DNA of 64,000 nt from Telopea speciosissima. Lineage: Eukaryota > Streptophyta > Magnoliopsida > Proteales > Proteaceae. Of this stretch, positions 1 through 11,291 are shown piece after piece. The stretch lies in contig NC_057921.1 of NCBI RefSeq assembly GCF_018873765.1, positions 16,614,604 through 16,678,603 of the forward strand, read 5' to 3'. How positions within the stretch are numbered: position 1 is the stretch's first letter; each line of letters opens with the position of its first letter. A program made the translations under genes and the position numbers. The notes beneath the pieces are model-generated. The model was not told the DNA's origin, did no database searches, and saw only the letters and a program-made list of their open reading frames with translations.

Positions 1-1083
1 GGGTGGTCTAATAGTCCTCCCACTGCGTCGAGGTTCTTCAGGTGTTGGTATTTTAGTGGGTATGTCAATTGGTCTCACTTCAGGAAGTGACATTTCTGAG
101 CCATTTGATAGCTCCTTAATGACTACTGGTTCGGACCTCTGGGTCATCATTTCTTCCTCCAAAAATATGACGTGTTTGCTTACAATGACCTTTTGGTCAA
201 CCGGGTCATAGAAATAATAGCCTATCGTGCCTTTGGGGTAGCCTAAGAAATTGCATCTCAAAGTCTTGGATTCCAACTTGTCTGTCTGTTGCTTTCGCAC
301 ATGTGCTATGCAACCCCATACCCTAAGTTGTTGAATACTGGGCTTTCGCCCTTTCCACAACTGAAAGGGTGTCTTGGCTACAGACTTAGATGGAACCCTA
401 TTTAAGATATATATCGCCGTCTCTAAAGCGTACCCCCAGAAAGAAAGAGGCAGCTCACTATAAGTGAGCATCGTCCGGACCATATCCAATAGGGTCCGAT
501 TGTGTCGTTCGGATACACCATTTTGTTGTGGTGTGCCTGGATTAGTTAGCTGACTAACTATCCCTTGGGATATGAGATGATCTTTAAATTCATCCGATAG
601 ATACTCCCCTCCACGATTTGATCGTAAGGACTTGATGCGTTTATCGAGCTATCTTTCAACCTCGGCTTGGAATTCTTTGAATTTATCAAAGGCTTCCGAT
701 TTCCTACACATCAAGTATATGTAACCATATCTTGAGTAATCATCGGTGAATGTGATAAAGTACTCATACCCATATCTTGCTTGTATGTTTATGGGTCCAC
801 ACACGTCAGTATGTATCAACTCTAATAGATCTGTGGCTCTAGCACCTTTATTGCTAAAGGGTTTCTTGGTCATTTTGCCCTGAAGGCATGACTCACATGT
901 GGGGAATGGTTCCACCCTCAGACTCTCTAAGGGTCCATCCCTCACTAATCTACTGATTCGGTCCACATTGATGTGACCTAATCTTATATGCCATAGGTAT
1001 GTTGAGTTCACTGGAGCTGCTTTCCGTTTCAAATCAACATTTGAAACAACATTCGTTCTAACAGGGCATTCTAGAAAATACAA
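1..1083 (-). pseudogene. Copia element 1 pol: integrase and integrase-RT linker (partial)
   Basis: Minus-strand Ty1/copia polyprotein that runs off the left edge. From the right it reads a GAG-pre-integrase segment with an H-x-x-H/C-x-x-C finger (LWHIRLGHIN ... CESCLQGK), the integrase core (HTDVCGP, then SNRGGEY, then QQNGVSERHNRT), and the linker RRSGRTIRPP that precedes reverse transcriptase in copia elements. The frame is continuous except for a TAG at about 647..649. The second catalytic Asp of the integrase triad is Asn here (RSN instead of the usual RSD). This is seen directly, and loss of integrase activity is the inference. Reverse transcriptase and the 3' LTR lie outside the window. 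Confidence 0.88.
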
Positions 1084-1480
1084 ACCACTTTACATATAAC
1101 CGGATGCCACAAAGGAATTATGAAAACGAATAATTAACTTAGTATTAAAGGAAAAGCTATACCCGTCCAAAACAAGTTTTGAAACTGAAATAATCTTCCT
1201 CTTAAAAGAGGGTACATAATAGCAATCCTTTAAAACTAAACAAGCAGAACAAAAATTCAAAATAAAAGTTCCAACAGCCATTGCCATGGTCTAGCTCCAG
1301 TGCCCATCCGAAGACGTATCTCATTTCTTTCCAGGTTCCTTGTCTCCTTGAATCCCTGCAAATCATTACAAATGTGAACAGTGGAACCACTACCCACCAA
1401 CCAATAATTGGTCGGTTCAAAAGATAAATTAGACTCATAAATAACGTGAACATCACATGTACCTTCTTTAGCAGCCTTTG
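1084..1480 (-). pseudogene. Copia element 1 protease region (degenerate)
   Basis: Between gag and integrase the minus strand encodes a copia protease segment split over several frames. A stretch around 1360..1420 reads NYWLVGSGSTVHICND, matching the copia protease pattern W-x-x-D-S-G-A/S/C-x-x-H, but the catalytic Asp is replaced by Gly (GSG for DSG). Further on, a segment of the same domain (DCYYVPSFKRKIISVSKL) lies in another frame at about 1140..1225. The zinc-knuckle region that should separate gag and protease is not visible, so a deletion probably joined them. Non-functional. Confidence 0.75.
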
Positions 1481-1984
1481 TGCAGAAGTGAGTGACGCTA
1501 AGATCACATCAGTCTTGTATCGTAGGCTGAAATCAGTCCCCATGGATTCCAGTTTTTCAAACAGATTGATCATTTTCATTATATGATCCATCACTGGAGT
1601 CTCCTGGGATATCTTGGAGTTATGGATTTGACTCACCGCATTAGAATGTGCGTGTGTCAACTGCCTATTGAATAATTCAGCAAGCTTATCCATTTTACCC
1701 CCAACAGTGCGTATATCCTTGACCGAGTCTACAACTGACTTTTCCAACGATCCTAGGATATAGAGTGATGCCTTGGAATCCCTCATGAGGAACTCCTGCA
1801 TCTCTTCATTTGTCTCAAAATCGTTCGGATCGGGTTGAGGAGGAACTTGTTCATCTAGAACTGTGTACAGTCCTTCAGCAGTCAAGAGCAACTTAATGCT
1901 CCGGTACCAATCGACATAGTTTGTACCATTAAGTTTGTATTCGCTAATGAGTGTTAACAGGTTGGAATTAACGGCAACCATCAT
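1481..1984 (-). pseudogene. Copia element 1 gag (UBN2-type)
   Basis: Start codon at 1984 on the minus strand. The protein opens with the copia gag pattern LNGTNYVDWYRSIKLLL followed by ASLYILGSLEKSVVDSV and a helical region ending near SLTSAQ. This is the retrotransposon gag (UBN2/DUF4219) fold that forms the virus-like particle. Beyond about 1480 the open frame runs out of frame into the protease, so the last ~90 residues of the long ORF are not gag. No CCHC knuckle remains. Confidence 0.8.
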
Positions 1985-3850
1985 ATATTAATCTACACAT
2001 GCACAAGTAAATAACCACATGCCAATTAATGATCATTGAAAATAATAAATTGAGCACACACATCAATGGTCTTTCATGATTTGGGTTTCCCTCATAACCC
2101 AAAAGATGAATTGGATACCTACAACCCTTGCATGCATAACTTACCCTGTCGGGAGTCATTATACACACCATGGTAGTGTGGACTAAGCTGTCCGCCTCAT
2201 GGGCTTCCAATATTCTCGGCCACCTGGGTGCCATGTCCAGATCCTGTCGGCTGACACACACCCAAGTCATGTACTTACCTATCGCATTAGTTAGAATCAT
2301 GGAATCATGAAAGATGACCCACTGTCGCAGTGCCCTCTCACTATCCATACCCTAACGTATCCCGATAGAGGTAAATATAGATAAATGTGACAGTGGTCCT
2401 GGCAATGTCCTGCCGGCGTATGCGAGGCATATCACACAATCTCTACATTTATCTTCAATAGGAGGCCATAGACATGTCTACCGATTAAGACTAGTCCATA
2501 TCATACATGTATTATGATTAAAGAGGGATTAAGCAACTCCCACATACATATCATGGATGGAATAAAATAACATAATTAATCAACATTAATTAAAAGTGAT
2601 TATGGGATGGCAGCATTTTTATCAGAAGCAATTAAAGAACCCTCCCAATAAAAATAAAACTAATAACTTTGGGTGCATTTATCATGCCATGGATGCCACG
2701 CCTCGATCATCTCCTCCGCCCGATCACGTCTTTAAAGTAGGTGACTTGCATCTCCATAAGCTTTGAGCGCCACATGTGGATCACCATCTACATGCCCTGG
2801 GAGTCTTAACTCCTCTAAAATTATAATGGAAACCTAGGAAAAATTCTATACACTTTCCTTTTCATAATAATAAAGAAACCCCGCATGGAGAAAACAATCC
2901 ACCATTTGGGCTGCCCATGGGGTGGAGTACATTTGTTTATAAAAAAGATAGGGGGAGAGAGAGAAAGAGAGAGAAGCATCACATCCACCCATAACCCCAT
3001 GTATCACATACATAAATAATCCTTCCATTTTATTAGAATGCCATTCCCATAATCACATCATAATATAATTTCATGCATGGGCATTAAAGCAAGAAAACTA
3101 ATAAAAATTACATGGATTCCTTCAATCATTGAACCACCACATCACATGTGATAACATGTATCCAAACCCATAAAATTAAAATCATAATTTTAATAGTAAG
3201 TGGGTGGAGGGAAGGATCCCATCACCCATCTTCTTCGTCCCAAAAACAAAACAAATTAATAAAAATTCTATTTTTTTTAATTTTTTTTTTAATGTTAAAC
3301 TAGAGGAAAAACAAAGGGATGCATGTAGCCCATATACGCAGGCTGCAGGCACTCCCTGCGCAAACCATAGGCACAAGGCCCACGGACAGCAGCCTTGGGC
3401 TGCAGGTCGCAGGCCTCGCTGCCCGTAGGCTAAAGCCCACGGACAGCAATGCTGCAGCCTGCAACCAGCAAGCTTGCCGCCCACGCGCAGATCCTCAAGG
3501 GGATGCGCACAAGGGTAGGTTCATGGGGGAGGGCGTGCGCAGAGGCTTGATAGCGTGCGCTCCCCCCCCCCCCACCAAAAAACATATAGAACATGATTAA
3601 AAATTTTAAAATTAAAAATTAGTAATCACAACCTAATTGGATACATGCTTCAATAATTGGAATAAATAAAACAAACCAAATCCATCATCACATGGGTAGG
3701 TTGTTACACTAACAACCTTGTAACTACCCATGTGCAAATGGGAAAGTTGTTACAACAATCATAATTTTAACCACCCATGTGCAACTTGCATCCCACTCAT
3801 GACAATCATATTAATCCATTAATTATTCACTATTCATGGGTGGGAAAGGT
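1985..3850 (-). other. Copia element 1 leader between primer site and gag
   Basis: About 1.87 kb of non-coding leader, long for a copia element. It holds a GA-rich microsatellite (2951..2975) and a GC-rich patch (3340..3500) in which GCCCACGGACAGCA occurs twice (about 3378 and 3436). I see no protein domain. A nested insertion may account for part of the length, but I found no clear termini. Confidence 0.5.
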
Positions 3851-3863
3851 GGCTCTGATACCA
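3851..3863 (-). other. Primer binding site, tRNA-iMet type
   Basis: Minus strand reads TGGTATCAGAGCC, complementary to the 3' end of initiator methionine tRNA and the standard copia primer site. It lies three bases internal to the LTR end at 3867, which fixes the element's orientation. Confidence 0.88.
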
Positions 3864-3866
3864 CAC

Positions 3867-4844
3867 TGTTGGTTAAACAACGGTCCAGGGATCAAGCCAT
3901 GGTTCCCTAGGGAAACCAATATACTACAAAATTAGGGTTTTGCACGCCTTGGGTTATCCCATGGTGTCCCATGGGTGCCCCATTAAATTTTAGAGTTTCC
4001 CATGGTCGCCCATGGGAACCCTGGTGCATCCCTATTAGGGTTTCTCCTTCCCTATTGCGTCCCATAAAATTAATTATCACAATAGGGACGGAGAAATTCA
4101 TCTCTAGTCCATCACATGGCAAGAGGGATCCATCCCACACTCGAATGCGCAGCGGAATTAAATCGATTTGAGTTTCTTTCGCATCCCATAAATATTAATA
4201 ATCAATAAACAGAAAGAATTAATAAAGAACTGCTAACCTGGTGAGCCTCAAGTGTTGCTCCTCCAATAGACAGTGGTTCTTCCTCCAGTGAGCGCTCCAA
4301 GCAAACAGATCTGAACCTCCAATGGTGCTACCAAGGTTCTACACGCCAATCCCAGATGCCCTCAAACTCCTCAGCACAGATCTAGGGTTTCACAAACCCT
4401 AACTCTCAAACACAGGTGAAAGAAGCAAGAAGAAGAAGAGAGATCACAAGAGGGAGAGAGAGAGAAATCAAAAACACAGGAGAGAGAGTGTCTGCTCAAA
4501 AATGTGGAGAGCTACTCTTCCCTCCTGCGTGTTGGTCTCCTATTTATAATAATAGGGTTTAATTAAATCCTAGATAGATTTAATAGAGCCCTAGTGAGAG
4601 TCTGACTCTCTCTCTCTCAGTCTGACAGTTCTGTTTAAACTCAAAGTGCTACACAGGTGAAGAAGCAGAATCTAATAGGGAAAGTATTAATTAGATTTTT
4701 TATTTAATTATTAATGGATAATTATAATTAGCACCAAATCCATTAATTAAATAAAGAGCCAATTAAATTAGCAAATTCCAAATAACTCCCTATATGATAA
4801 CAATTTATCATATACAATCCCCCCCCCCCCCCCACTAATCAACA
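3867..4844 (-). repeat. Copia element 1 5' LTR
   Basis: About 978 bp bounded on the plus strand by TGTTGGTTA and TAATCAACA, an imperfect inverted terminal pair with TG/CA ends, next to the primer site. It contains a TATA box on the minus strand (TATAAATA, 4541..4548). A run of 15 C at 4819..4833 lies just inside the outer end. The partner LTR is off the left edge, so the outer boundary rests only on the terminal motif. Confidence 0.68.
4541..4548 (-). promoter_or_regulatory. TATA box of copia LTR
   Basis: TATAAATA on the minus strand inside the 5' LTR, in the sense direction of the element; about 680 bp from the primer site. Confidence 0.5.
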
Positions 4845-5414
4845 CCATCATTATGGAATCTAGGGCATGTACACATGTACATGTCCATATAAGAGCGTCT
4901 GTGCATCTAATCGGGTCCCGCAAAACTCGATTAAACACTTTATTTAAAATAACTATAAATAATGTATCATTTTATGTAAAAAAGATTTTTGCAAAATCAT
5001 TTCCAAAACGGTACTGGATCCAGATTTTGATTCGACCATGCACAAACAGTCTCTACCTTGGGGTTCCCCAATCGGGCAGTGGTGACCGTGTTGGATAACT
5101 CCTTCACTCACAAAGTGTTCACGCATTCCCAGAACACCGGCTTTGACTCGCTTGAGTCTCAGTCATTGATGAACCAAAGAATGCGATCACACTTTGCAGT
5201 GATAGGGTTCCCTCATGTACAGGGTGTCGGTGACACATGTCTATCCCTTCATACATCTGGCAATAATACATGAGGGAATCGACAAAGTAGATTCTTCGCC
5301 AATGCACACATCAAACATCAAACATGTGAGCACTCGCATTCGTACCCTGACATCACATGTCTAGGCATACCCAATGCGACGACCATATGATAAGGGTGCC
5401 CAGCCCAAACCCTA
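4845..5414. other. Gene-free flank of copia element 1
   Basis: No gene recognised. The composition of 5080..5400 resembles the non-coding leader of a copia element, so it may be an older element into which element 1 inserted. This is an impression, not a demonstrated match. Confidence 0.3.
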
Positions 5415-5422
5415 GTTGTGAC

Positions 5423-6421
5423 CTTAGTTAGTAAATACGCGTACCCGAATTTTTAAACGTATAATACTCCCGTCCCTGTATTTTCCTATATTTTTATTAA
5501 AAAATGCATTTTTTAATCGATCGAGTATTATATTGGTATAATACGCGTATTATACTTATTATACATTTTTTTTAAAATAAAAAAAAAATACTCAAAAGAT
5601 TATAATTTAGGAAAACGATTTCACTTTCCCTTTCGTCCCTTTCGATTTGCGTTGAACATCCAACCGTAGTAGGCAACAGTAGCCGCACTCCATCTCCAAT
5701 CATCCTCCCCATCTCCGTTCAACAAAGCGGCACTTAAGTCTTGTACTCTCCTCTTGTTTCTCTGGTCTTTGAACTTTGATGGTGGTAATGAAGCAAATGA
5801 ATCTGGTGTGATATTGGCGAGAACGGCTCAATCTCTATTCTATTTTATTCTTGTTTTTCAGTTTCTTGTAGCTAATGTGTACAGTGGAGATCCATATCTG
5901 GAACTCTCCCTCTTGTCTTGTGTTGGTTAATTAGTGGGAAGTGGGAACTCATCCCCCTTCACAAGAACACATCTGGTTAAAAATATATGGTTATCTCATT
6001 GTAGATAATAAGAAATGTAATGTTGGAAGAATGATTTAATGATAAGGTAATCAACTTGCTCATCTCATTTTCAGACAATCTACATTCATTTCTTGTAGAT
6101 TATTGATATTTTAGTATGTTAAATGATAATCTTAGAGATGTTATATAGCATATTATATTATTGTGTTTATTTTAGTTCATAAAATCATGATATTATTTTG
6201 TTTATTAGGTGATGAATGCATGTTATATAATGAATATATGTCCGTTTTTTTAAAAGTATTATTGCCGTCTATGCCATATTATACCCGTATTAAACGCATA
6301 CCGTATTATTACCGTATGCATTTTATGAAGCCGGATTTTTGAAAAGTATTATTACCGTCTAGTCCGTTTAATTGTCATACGTATCCGTTCCCGTTCAATT
6401 GCCGTTCCCGAACTTACTAAG
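5423..6421. mobile_element. Non-autonomous hAT element with 8-bp target duplication
   Basis: A 999-bp segment flanked by GTTGTGAC (5415..5422) and GTCGTGAC (6422..6429), an 8-bp duplication with one mismatch, the size typical of hAT elements. The left end starts CTTAGTTAGTAAAT; the right end in reverse complement starts CTTAGTAAGTTCGG. Subterminal CCCGT/CCGTT repeats occur at both ends. The left end resembles that of the hAT pseudogene at 12694 (CCTAGTTAGCAAAT), suggesting one family. No transposase is inside. The middle (about 5600..5850) is a C-rich, leader-like stretch of unknown origin. Confidence 0.72.
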
Positions 6422-6429
6422 GTCGTGAC

Positions 6430-7395
6430 TATCATTTTAAGTAAAACTTAGGGACACATAATGCTCAAAAAGTTTATATCGCATGTGACAATATCAAACT
6501 AAAATGTATAAATGTTCAATACAAAGGTGAATCGGGTTGAACCGGACCGAACCGGGTTTGATGGACACACACTTGTCCAACAATGACATGCAAGAGTGGT
6601 GTTTTGATAAAAAAGAAACAAAAAGCACAACAGAGATGAATGCTCTCGGGAATCTTCGTCAGGCACCGGCACCAGCCGGTTGACCAGCTCTTCTTCTGCT
6701 AGCCAGAAAACAAGCACATGAAGGAAAACAGTGCATGCGAGTTGTGGGGAAAAACAAAACCTTTACAAATCAAAACATACATTGAGGTGTTTTGAATCTT
6801 AAACTGTTTTACAAACCTTTATAATACAACAATTAGTCTAGCTAGAAAATTAGATTCCCATAGAAGAAACCAATTACCGCATCTTAATTGAAACTAAATC
6901 TTGTACTTCAGGTTGAGGTCTCGATTACTAATGGTCATGGACATTAAATGATGCAGTCATGCAAATCCGGTAGTGGCTATGGATCTCCATTGAATTATTC
7001 TGTTTGGATTCTCACAATCCAAACTATCCCTTGAACTGCCCAAGACACCAAATGAACTCCAGCATTCATTACGGAAGGGGACAAGGGCAAACATTCAAAC
7101 ACAATTCAAGGAAATGCAGTGCAACTAGTCTACATATTAATACAGATTATACAAATTGTTAATAAATAGAAGTGTAAACATCCTTTCATTGATAGGATAG
7201 TAAGAACTCATTCCATTACCTTACTGTAGTGTATCAAACATCCGTCAAACTGAACCATGGGATTCAGCCCCAGAAGAACATCAGATATGGCCTGAGAAGC
7301 ATTGCTGAAATAGAAAGGATGATGTATAACAACTTTATGAGGATGAGTAGAAACCTGTTTATCTGATTCCAATCAGTAATGACTCGAAGAGAAGC
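6430..7395. other. Region downstream of the TPS6-like gene
   Basis: No coding region recognised. The part nearest 7395 should include the 3' UTR of the minus-strand TPS6-like gene. The rest is AT-rich and non-coding. Confidence 0.4.
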
Positions 7396-10300
7396 CTAAG
7401 AAGAATTCCTTTCTGCTTGTTCTGAAGCAGTTGCAAGCCCTTGCAACATTCTTACTATTTCAGTTGTGTCTTCCAAAAAATACTTTGCCTTACTGGGCTT
7501 CTGACCAACAGTGCAAGCAAACACTTCAGCCACTGGAGAGAGAGATGGGCCTGCCATGGCACTCGTGATGACCTCAAACATGTCCTCATCTGACCGATCA
7601 TCACCGATACACAACACAAAATCTGGAAGCATTCCCTTTAGTTGCATTGTTGCCAAGAGATGTGCAGCCACAATGCCCTTGCTGACACCCTGTGGAGCAA
7701 TATAATAAATATGAATAACTTGAGATTCACAGCATTCTGAACTCTTCTTTTTCTTTGCAATAATTCCAGCTTAAAAGCATTATCCTTTCTGTAAGCAATA
7801 CATTGAGGAAAATACTGAAGTTTAACCTCTAGATTTACTATTGATAAGCCTCTCATACAATATATTCATCAATTGTAATGACAAAGAATGGAAATCAAAA
7901 TATTTAGTACTAACCTGAGGTTTAACTTCAACAATATGTTGTCCACTCTTAACAGAGACCGGCTCATTGGCAAGAACACTTTCAAGGTGATGAAGAAGTT
8001 CTTTAGCTTGACATGAACCAAAATCTGGATCAGCATATTGGTAATGCCAAACAAGTGCACTCTCTTTGGTCTCTATCCCTGAACCATCAGTTGCCTCAGT
8101 GTACTGCTGCATCACAGGCTCCGCAATATGTTTCCAATCAAAATCCACTACGGGCACACAAGTTTCCCATTCCTCATCTTGATTTGTCCTGAAGAGGATT
8201 TTTTCGCAACATGGATTTACAATTGAAGGTTCAAAGAACATACAGAAAATAAAAATAAAAATAAAAAAATGAACATACAATACTTGACTTTCTTGATTAT
8301 TTTACTTTTGGATCAAATAACAGACAAAAGTAAAACTGAAGATCTGATGAGATAACTAAATACAAGTGGCATATAATTAAGGAGATCCCAATCATTCAAA
8401 TGTTCAACCCAACCCATAGAACTCCTTGATAAATAAGAAATATACAAATAAGTCCAACAGAAGCACTCCGTAACCAATGTAACAGATCAAAGCAGAATTT
8501 AGTAGGTCTAGTTGGAGAACCCCCTATGGGAACTCAAATAAAGTGCCATTTTTGGATCTAAACCGATTGAGAAACTAGAACAAACAAAATTGATGTCAAG
8601 GAGCTCAATATATAGATGCATACCTCATGAAGTAACCATGCTCTGCTGCAATTCCAAGTTTTTTGCAAGAAGTAAACCATTCTGTCAGTGTCTTCTTGTC
8701 TCTTCCACTAACAAGGAAGACAACATTCTTTGTATCTCTGCACAGGCTGTTCAAGATGTTAATAGCCTCAGGATTTGGTGTTTTATTGATTGATGTCTTT
8801 GGCATCATTGTACCATCATAATCTAAGAGAATTGCCCGGTTCTTGGTTCTCTTGTAAGCAGAAACTATATGGTCAACTGAAAGCTTCCTGAAATTTGGAT
8901 CAAGTGCAATTACCCTAAAACCTAAACCAAAACCAATACCCCAGCATCTCCTCCTTTCATGGTCCTTACATGCCCTTTGGAGATCTTGTAGAAAACTCTG
9001 TGCCCAGTACCCAACATCGTGTGTGCTTATGTACCTGTAGTGCTTTTCATGCCGTAATTGTTTCTCAGATTCTGGAATTACTAAAGCAGAATCCATTGCT
9101 TCAGCTACTGCATCAATGTTCCATGGGTTGACACGGATGGCCCCACTAAGAGATGGCGAGCACCCAATGAACTCAGATACAACTAGCATGCTCTTCTTTG
9201 GAGCTGATGGGTCCAGTTGCAAGGTGTTATCTAGTTTCTCATTTCCTTGCCGGCTTATAATGTATTCATAAGGTATAAGATTCATTCCATCTCTCACTGC
9301 CGTGACGAGGCAACACTCAGAGATCACGTAATAAGAAATTCTCTCATAGAACTGCAGTGGGGTATCAATCAGAATGATAGGGTTGTAGCCTGGCCTCCCG
9401 AATCTTTCATTAATCCTCTTTGCTGTGGAATAAGTTTCAGATTGGACCTCCTGTACATCTCTCCCTCTGCTTCTTGCAGGATTTGCAATTTGAACCAACA
9501 CAACTTTCCCCCTACAATCAGGGTGTTGTACAAGCAACTGCTCCATGGCCAACAGTTTCAAGCTTATCCCTTTGAAGATGTCCATGTCATCCACCCCAAG
9601 TAAAACCATCTGACCCCTAAACTGTTCTCGTAGTTCTGCAACCCGAGCTTCAGTTTCAGGAAGATTAATCACACAGCTAAGCTGGCCCATGTGAATCCCA
9701 ACAGGAAGAATTTTAATGCTGACGGTGCGCCCATAATACTCGAGTCCTATGTAACCCCTTTTAGACTGATAAGCAAGCCCTAGCATTCTACTGCAGCATG
9801 ATAAGAAGTGTCTAGCATAATCAAAAGTATGGAAACCAATAAGATCAGCATTTAAGAGTGCTCGGAGCAGCTCATCTCGAACAGGAAGTGTCCGGTATAT
9901 CTCAGATGATGGGAAGGGGCTATGGAGGAAGAACCCCAGCTTCACCCTATTAAACCTCTTCCTAAGAAATGTTGGCAACACCATTAAATGGTAGTCATGA
10001 ACCCACACAAAATCATCATCAGGACTTATAACTTCCATCACCTTATCGGCAAATATCTTGTTGACAGAAACATAAGCTTGCCAGAGGGACCGATCAAACC
10101 GCCCACCAAGATCAGGAGAGAGAGGGAGCATGTAATGAAAGAGAGGCCATAGTTGCTGCTTACAGAATCGATGGTAGAATTTACTGAAGAGTTCTGGAGG
10201 AATGAATGCAGGGACACACTTAAAGGTCTCAAGTAATGTCTGTGATACATCATCTTGTTCACTTGGATCAATCTCTTCTTTCAGGGAACCTACATAGATC

Positions 10301-10614
10301 ACTTCAACATTTTCTCCAATTCCATCCTTGAGTTGCAAAAGAAGGGAATCCTCATCCCAACTGAAGTACCATCTTCCATCTCCATTAGACCTTCGGTGTG
10401 CTCGAATTGGGAGCTGGTTTCCTACGATGATAATCCGTTCCTGAGAGACAGAAGAAGGCGCATCGGAGCCTAAACAGTCGCTGTTCTCATCATCCAGCTC
10501 AGAGATGATACCAGCCACAGTCATAACTCTAGGGAGCCTCTTCCCTATTCTACCAAAGTTGGGGGAATCACCATTGGCAAGGTCCAGAAGGTTTGAATAA
10601 GATCTCGAAACCAT
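7396..10614 (-). CDS. TPS6: Class II trehalose-6-phosphate synthase, TPS6-like
   Basis: Three coding exons: 10614..8624, 8188..7915, 7689..7396 (1991, 274 and 294 bp; 852 codons plus stop), with GT-AG introns and consistent phases. The start MVSRSYSNLLDLA and the segment SDAPSSV ... RIIIVGNQLPI match plant TPS6 most closely. Residues ~60..540 form the glycosyltransferase-20 domain (VWVHDYHLMVLPTFLRKR, LGFFLHSPFPSSEIYR, VRDGMNLIPYEY). Residues ~590..835 form the HAD phosphatase-like domain with LLDYDGT, LVSGRD and GDDRSDEDMFE. Where active class I enzymes have GVDRLD, this protein has GVDDMD, the substitution typical of class II proteins, which are thought to be regulatory rather than synthetic. 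It likely acts in cytosolic trehalose-6-phosphate sugar signalling. No frame damage is seen. TPS5 is the alternative paralogue name. Confidence 0.95.
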
Positions 10615-10677
10615 TATGGGAAGAGATTAAAACTCAGCTTATACAAAAATAGGAAGTCTGTTGATTCCTCTTTTCCC

Positions 10678-11291
10678 CTGTTGGCATAAATACACAATTA
10701 AGCTCTGAAAAACCCCCCACTAACAAGATAAAATCAGTAAGAGTCAAAGAACAGTCAATATCTTCTTCAGAAAGTAAAAGAATCCCAGAAAACCTTTCTG
10801 AATTTTATTGAGATACAAAAAGTTCTGGAAGAGTAGTAAATCATTAAAACACAACAATGAAATTCTTTTACACAAGAAATTAAGAAACAGGAAGAAAACC
10901 CTTCTGTGTTAATTTCCTTAACAGTCAGTGTTCCCAACAACTAAAACAGATTCAAATTTGTAAAAAACGAAATCTACCCACTCTAATGAAAGCGAAAAAA
11001 AGAAGAAACAAGTTGCATTAAGTCCAACAATCGCAATTTAAGGAGAACAGACAAAACAGATAGATAATTTCAGCTTTTGATGTAACCAAACAACTAATTC
11101 TGAAAGAAAACTAAGGAAAAGAACAAAAAAGCTGTATTCTTGATAATAACCTCAAAACTTGCATAGAAATCCATAAAACCTGCTTGACTAAAACTAAGAT
11201 GTTCTACTCTGTCCATAATATCCCACATAGTTCAAGAATCAGAAATGCAAAAATCACTCCCACCCAACAAATTTAAAACAAAACTACTCAC
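10678..11291 (-). other. Probable 5'UTR intron of the TPS6-like gene
   Basis: Upstream of the start codon the minus strand has a good acceptor (ATGCCAACAG, ending 10678) and a good donor (GTGAGT, starting 11291), giving a 614-bp T-rich intron and a short 5'UTR exon at 10677..10615. Class II TPS genes commonly have such an intron. The donor exon contains upstream ATGs (around 11292..11306). Inferred from splice motifs only. Confidence 0.45.

Noticed and set aside
1202..1480. C-terminal part of the 260-codon gag ORF of copia element 1
   Set aside because: It is an out-of-frame reading of the protease region; protease homology lies in another frame there.
3851..3863. Possible tRNA-Met gene fragments here and at 58328..58340
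   Set aside because: Only the 3' complementary primer-site stretch is present, next to LTR ends; no cloverleaf can be formed.
9247..9603. Plus-strand ORF opposite the TPS6-like gene
   Set aside because: Shadow of a highly conserved coding exon on the other strand; no domain.
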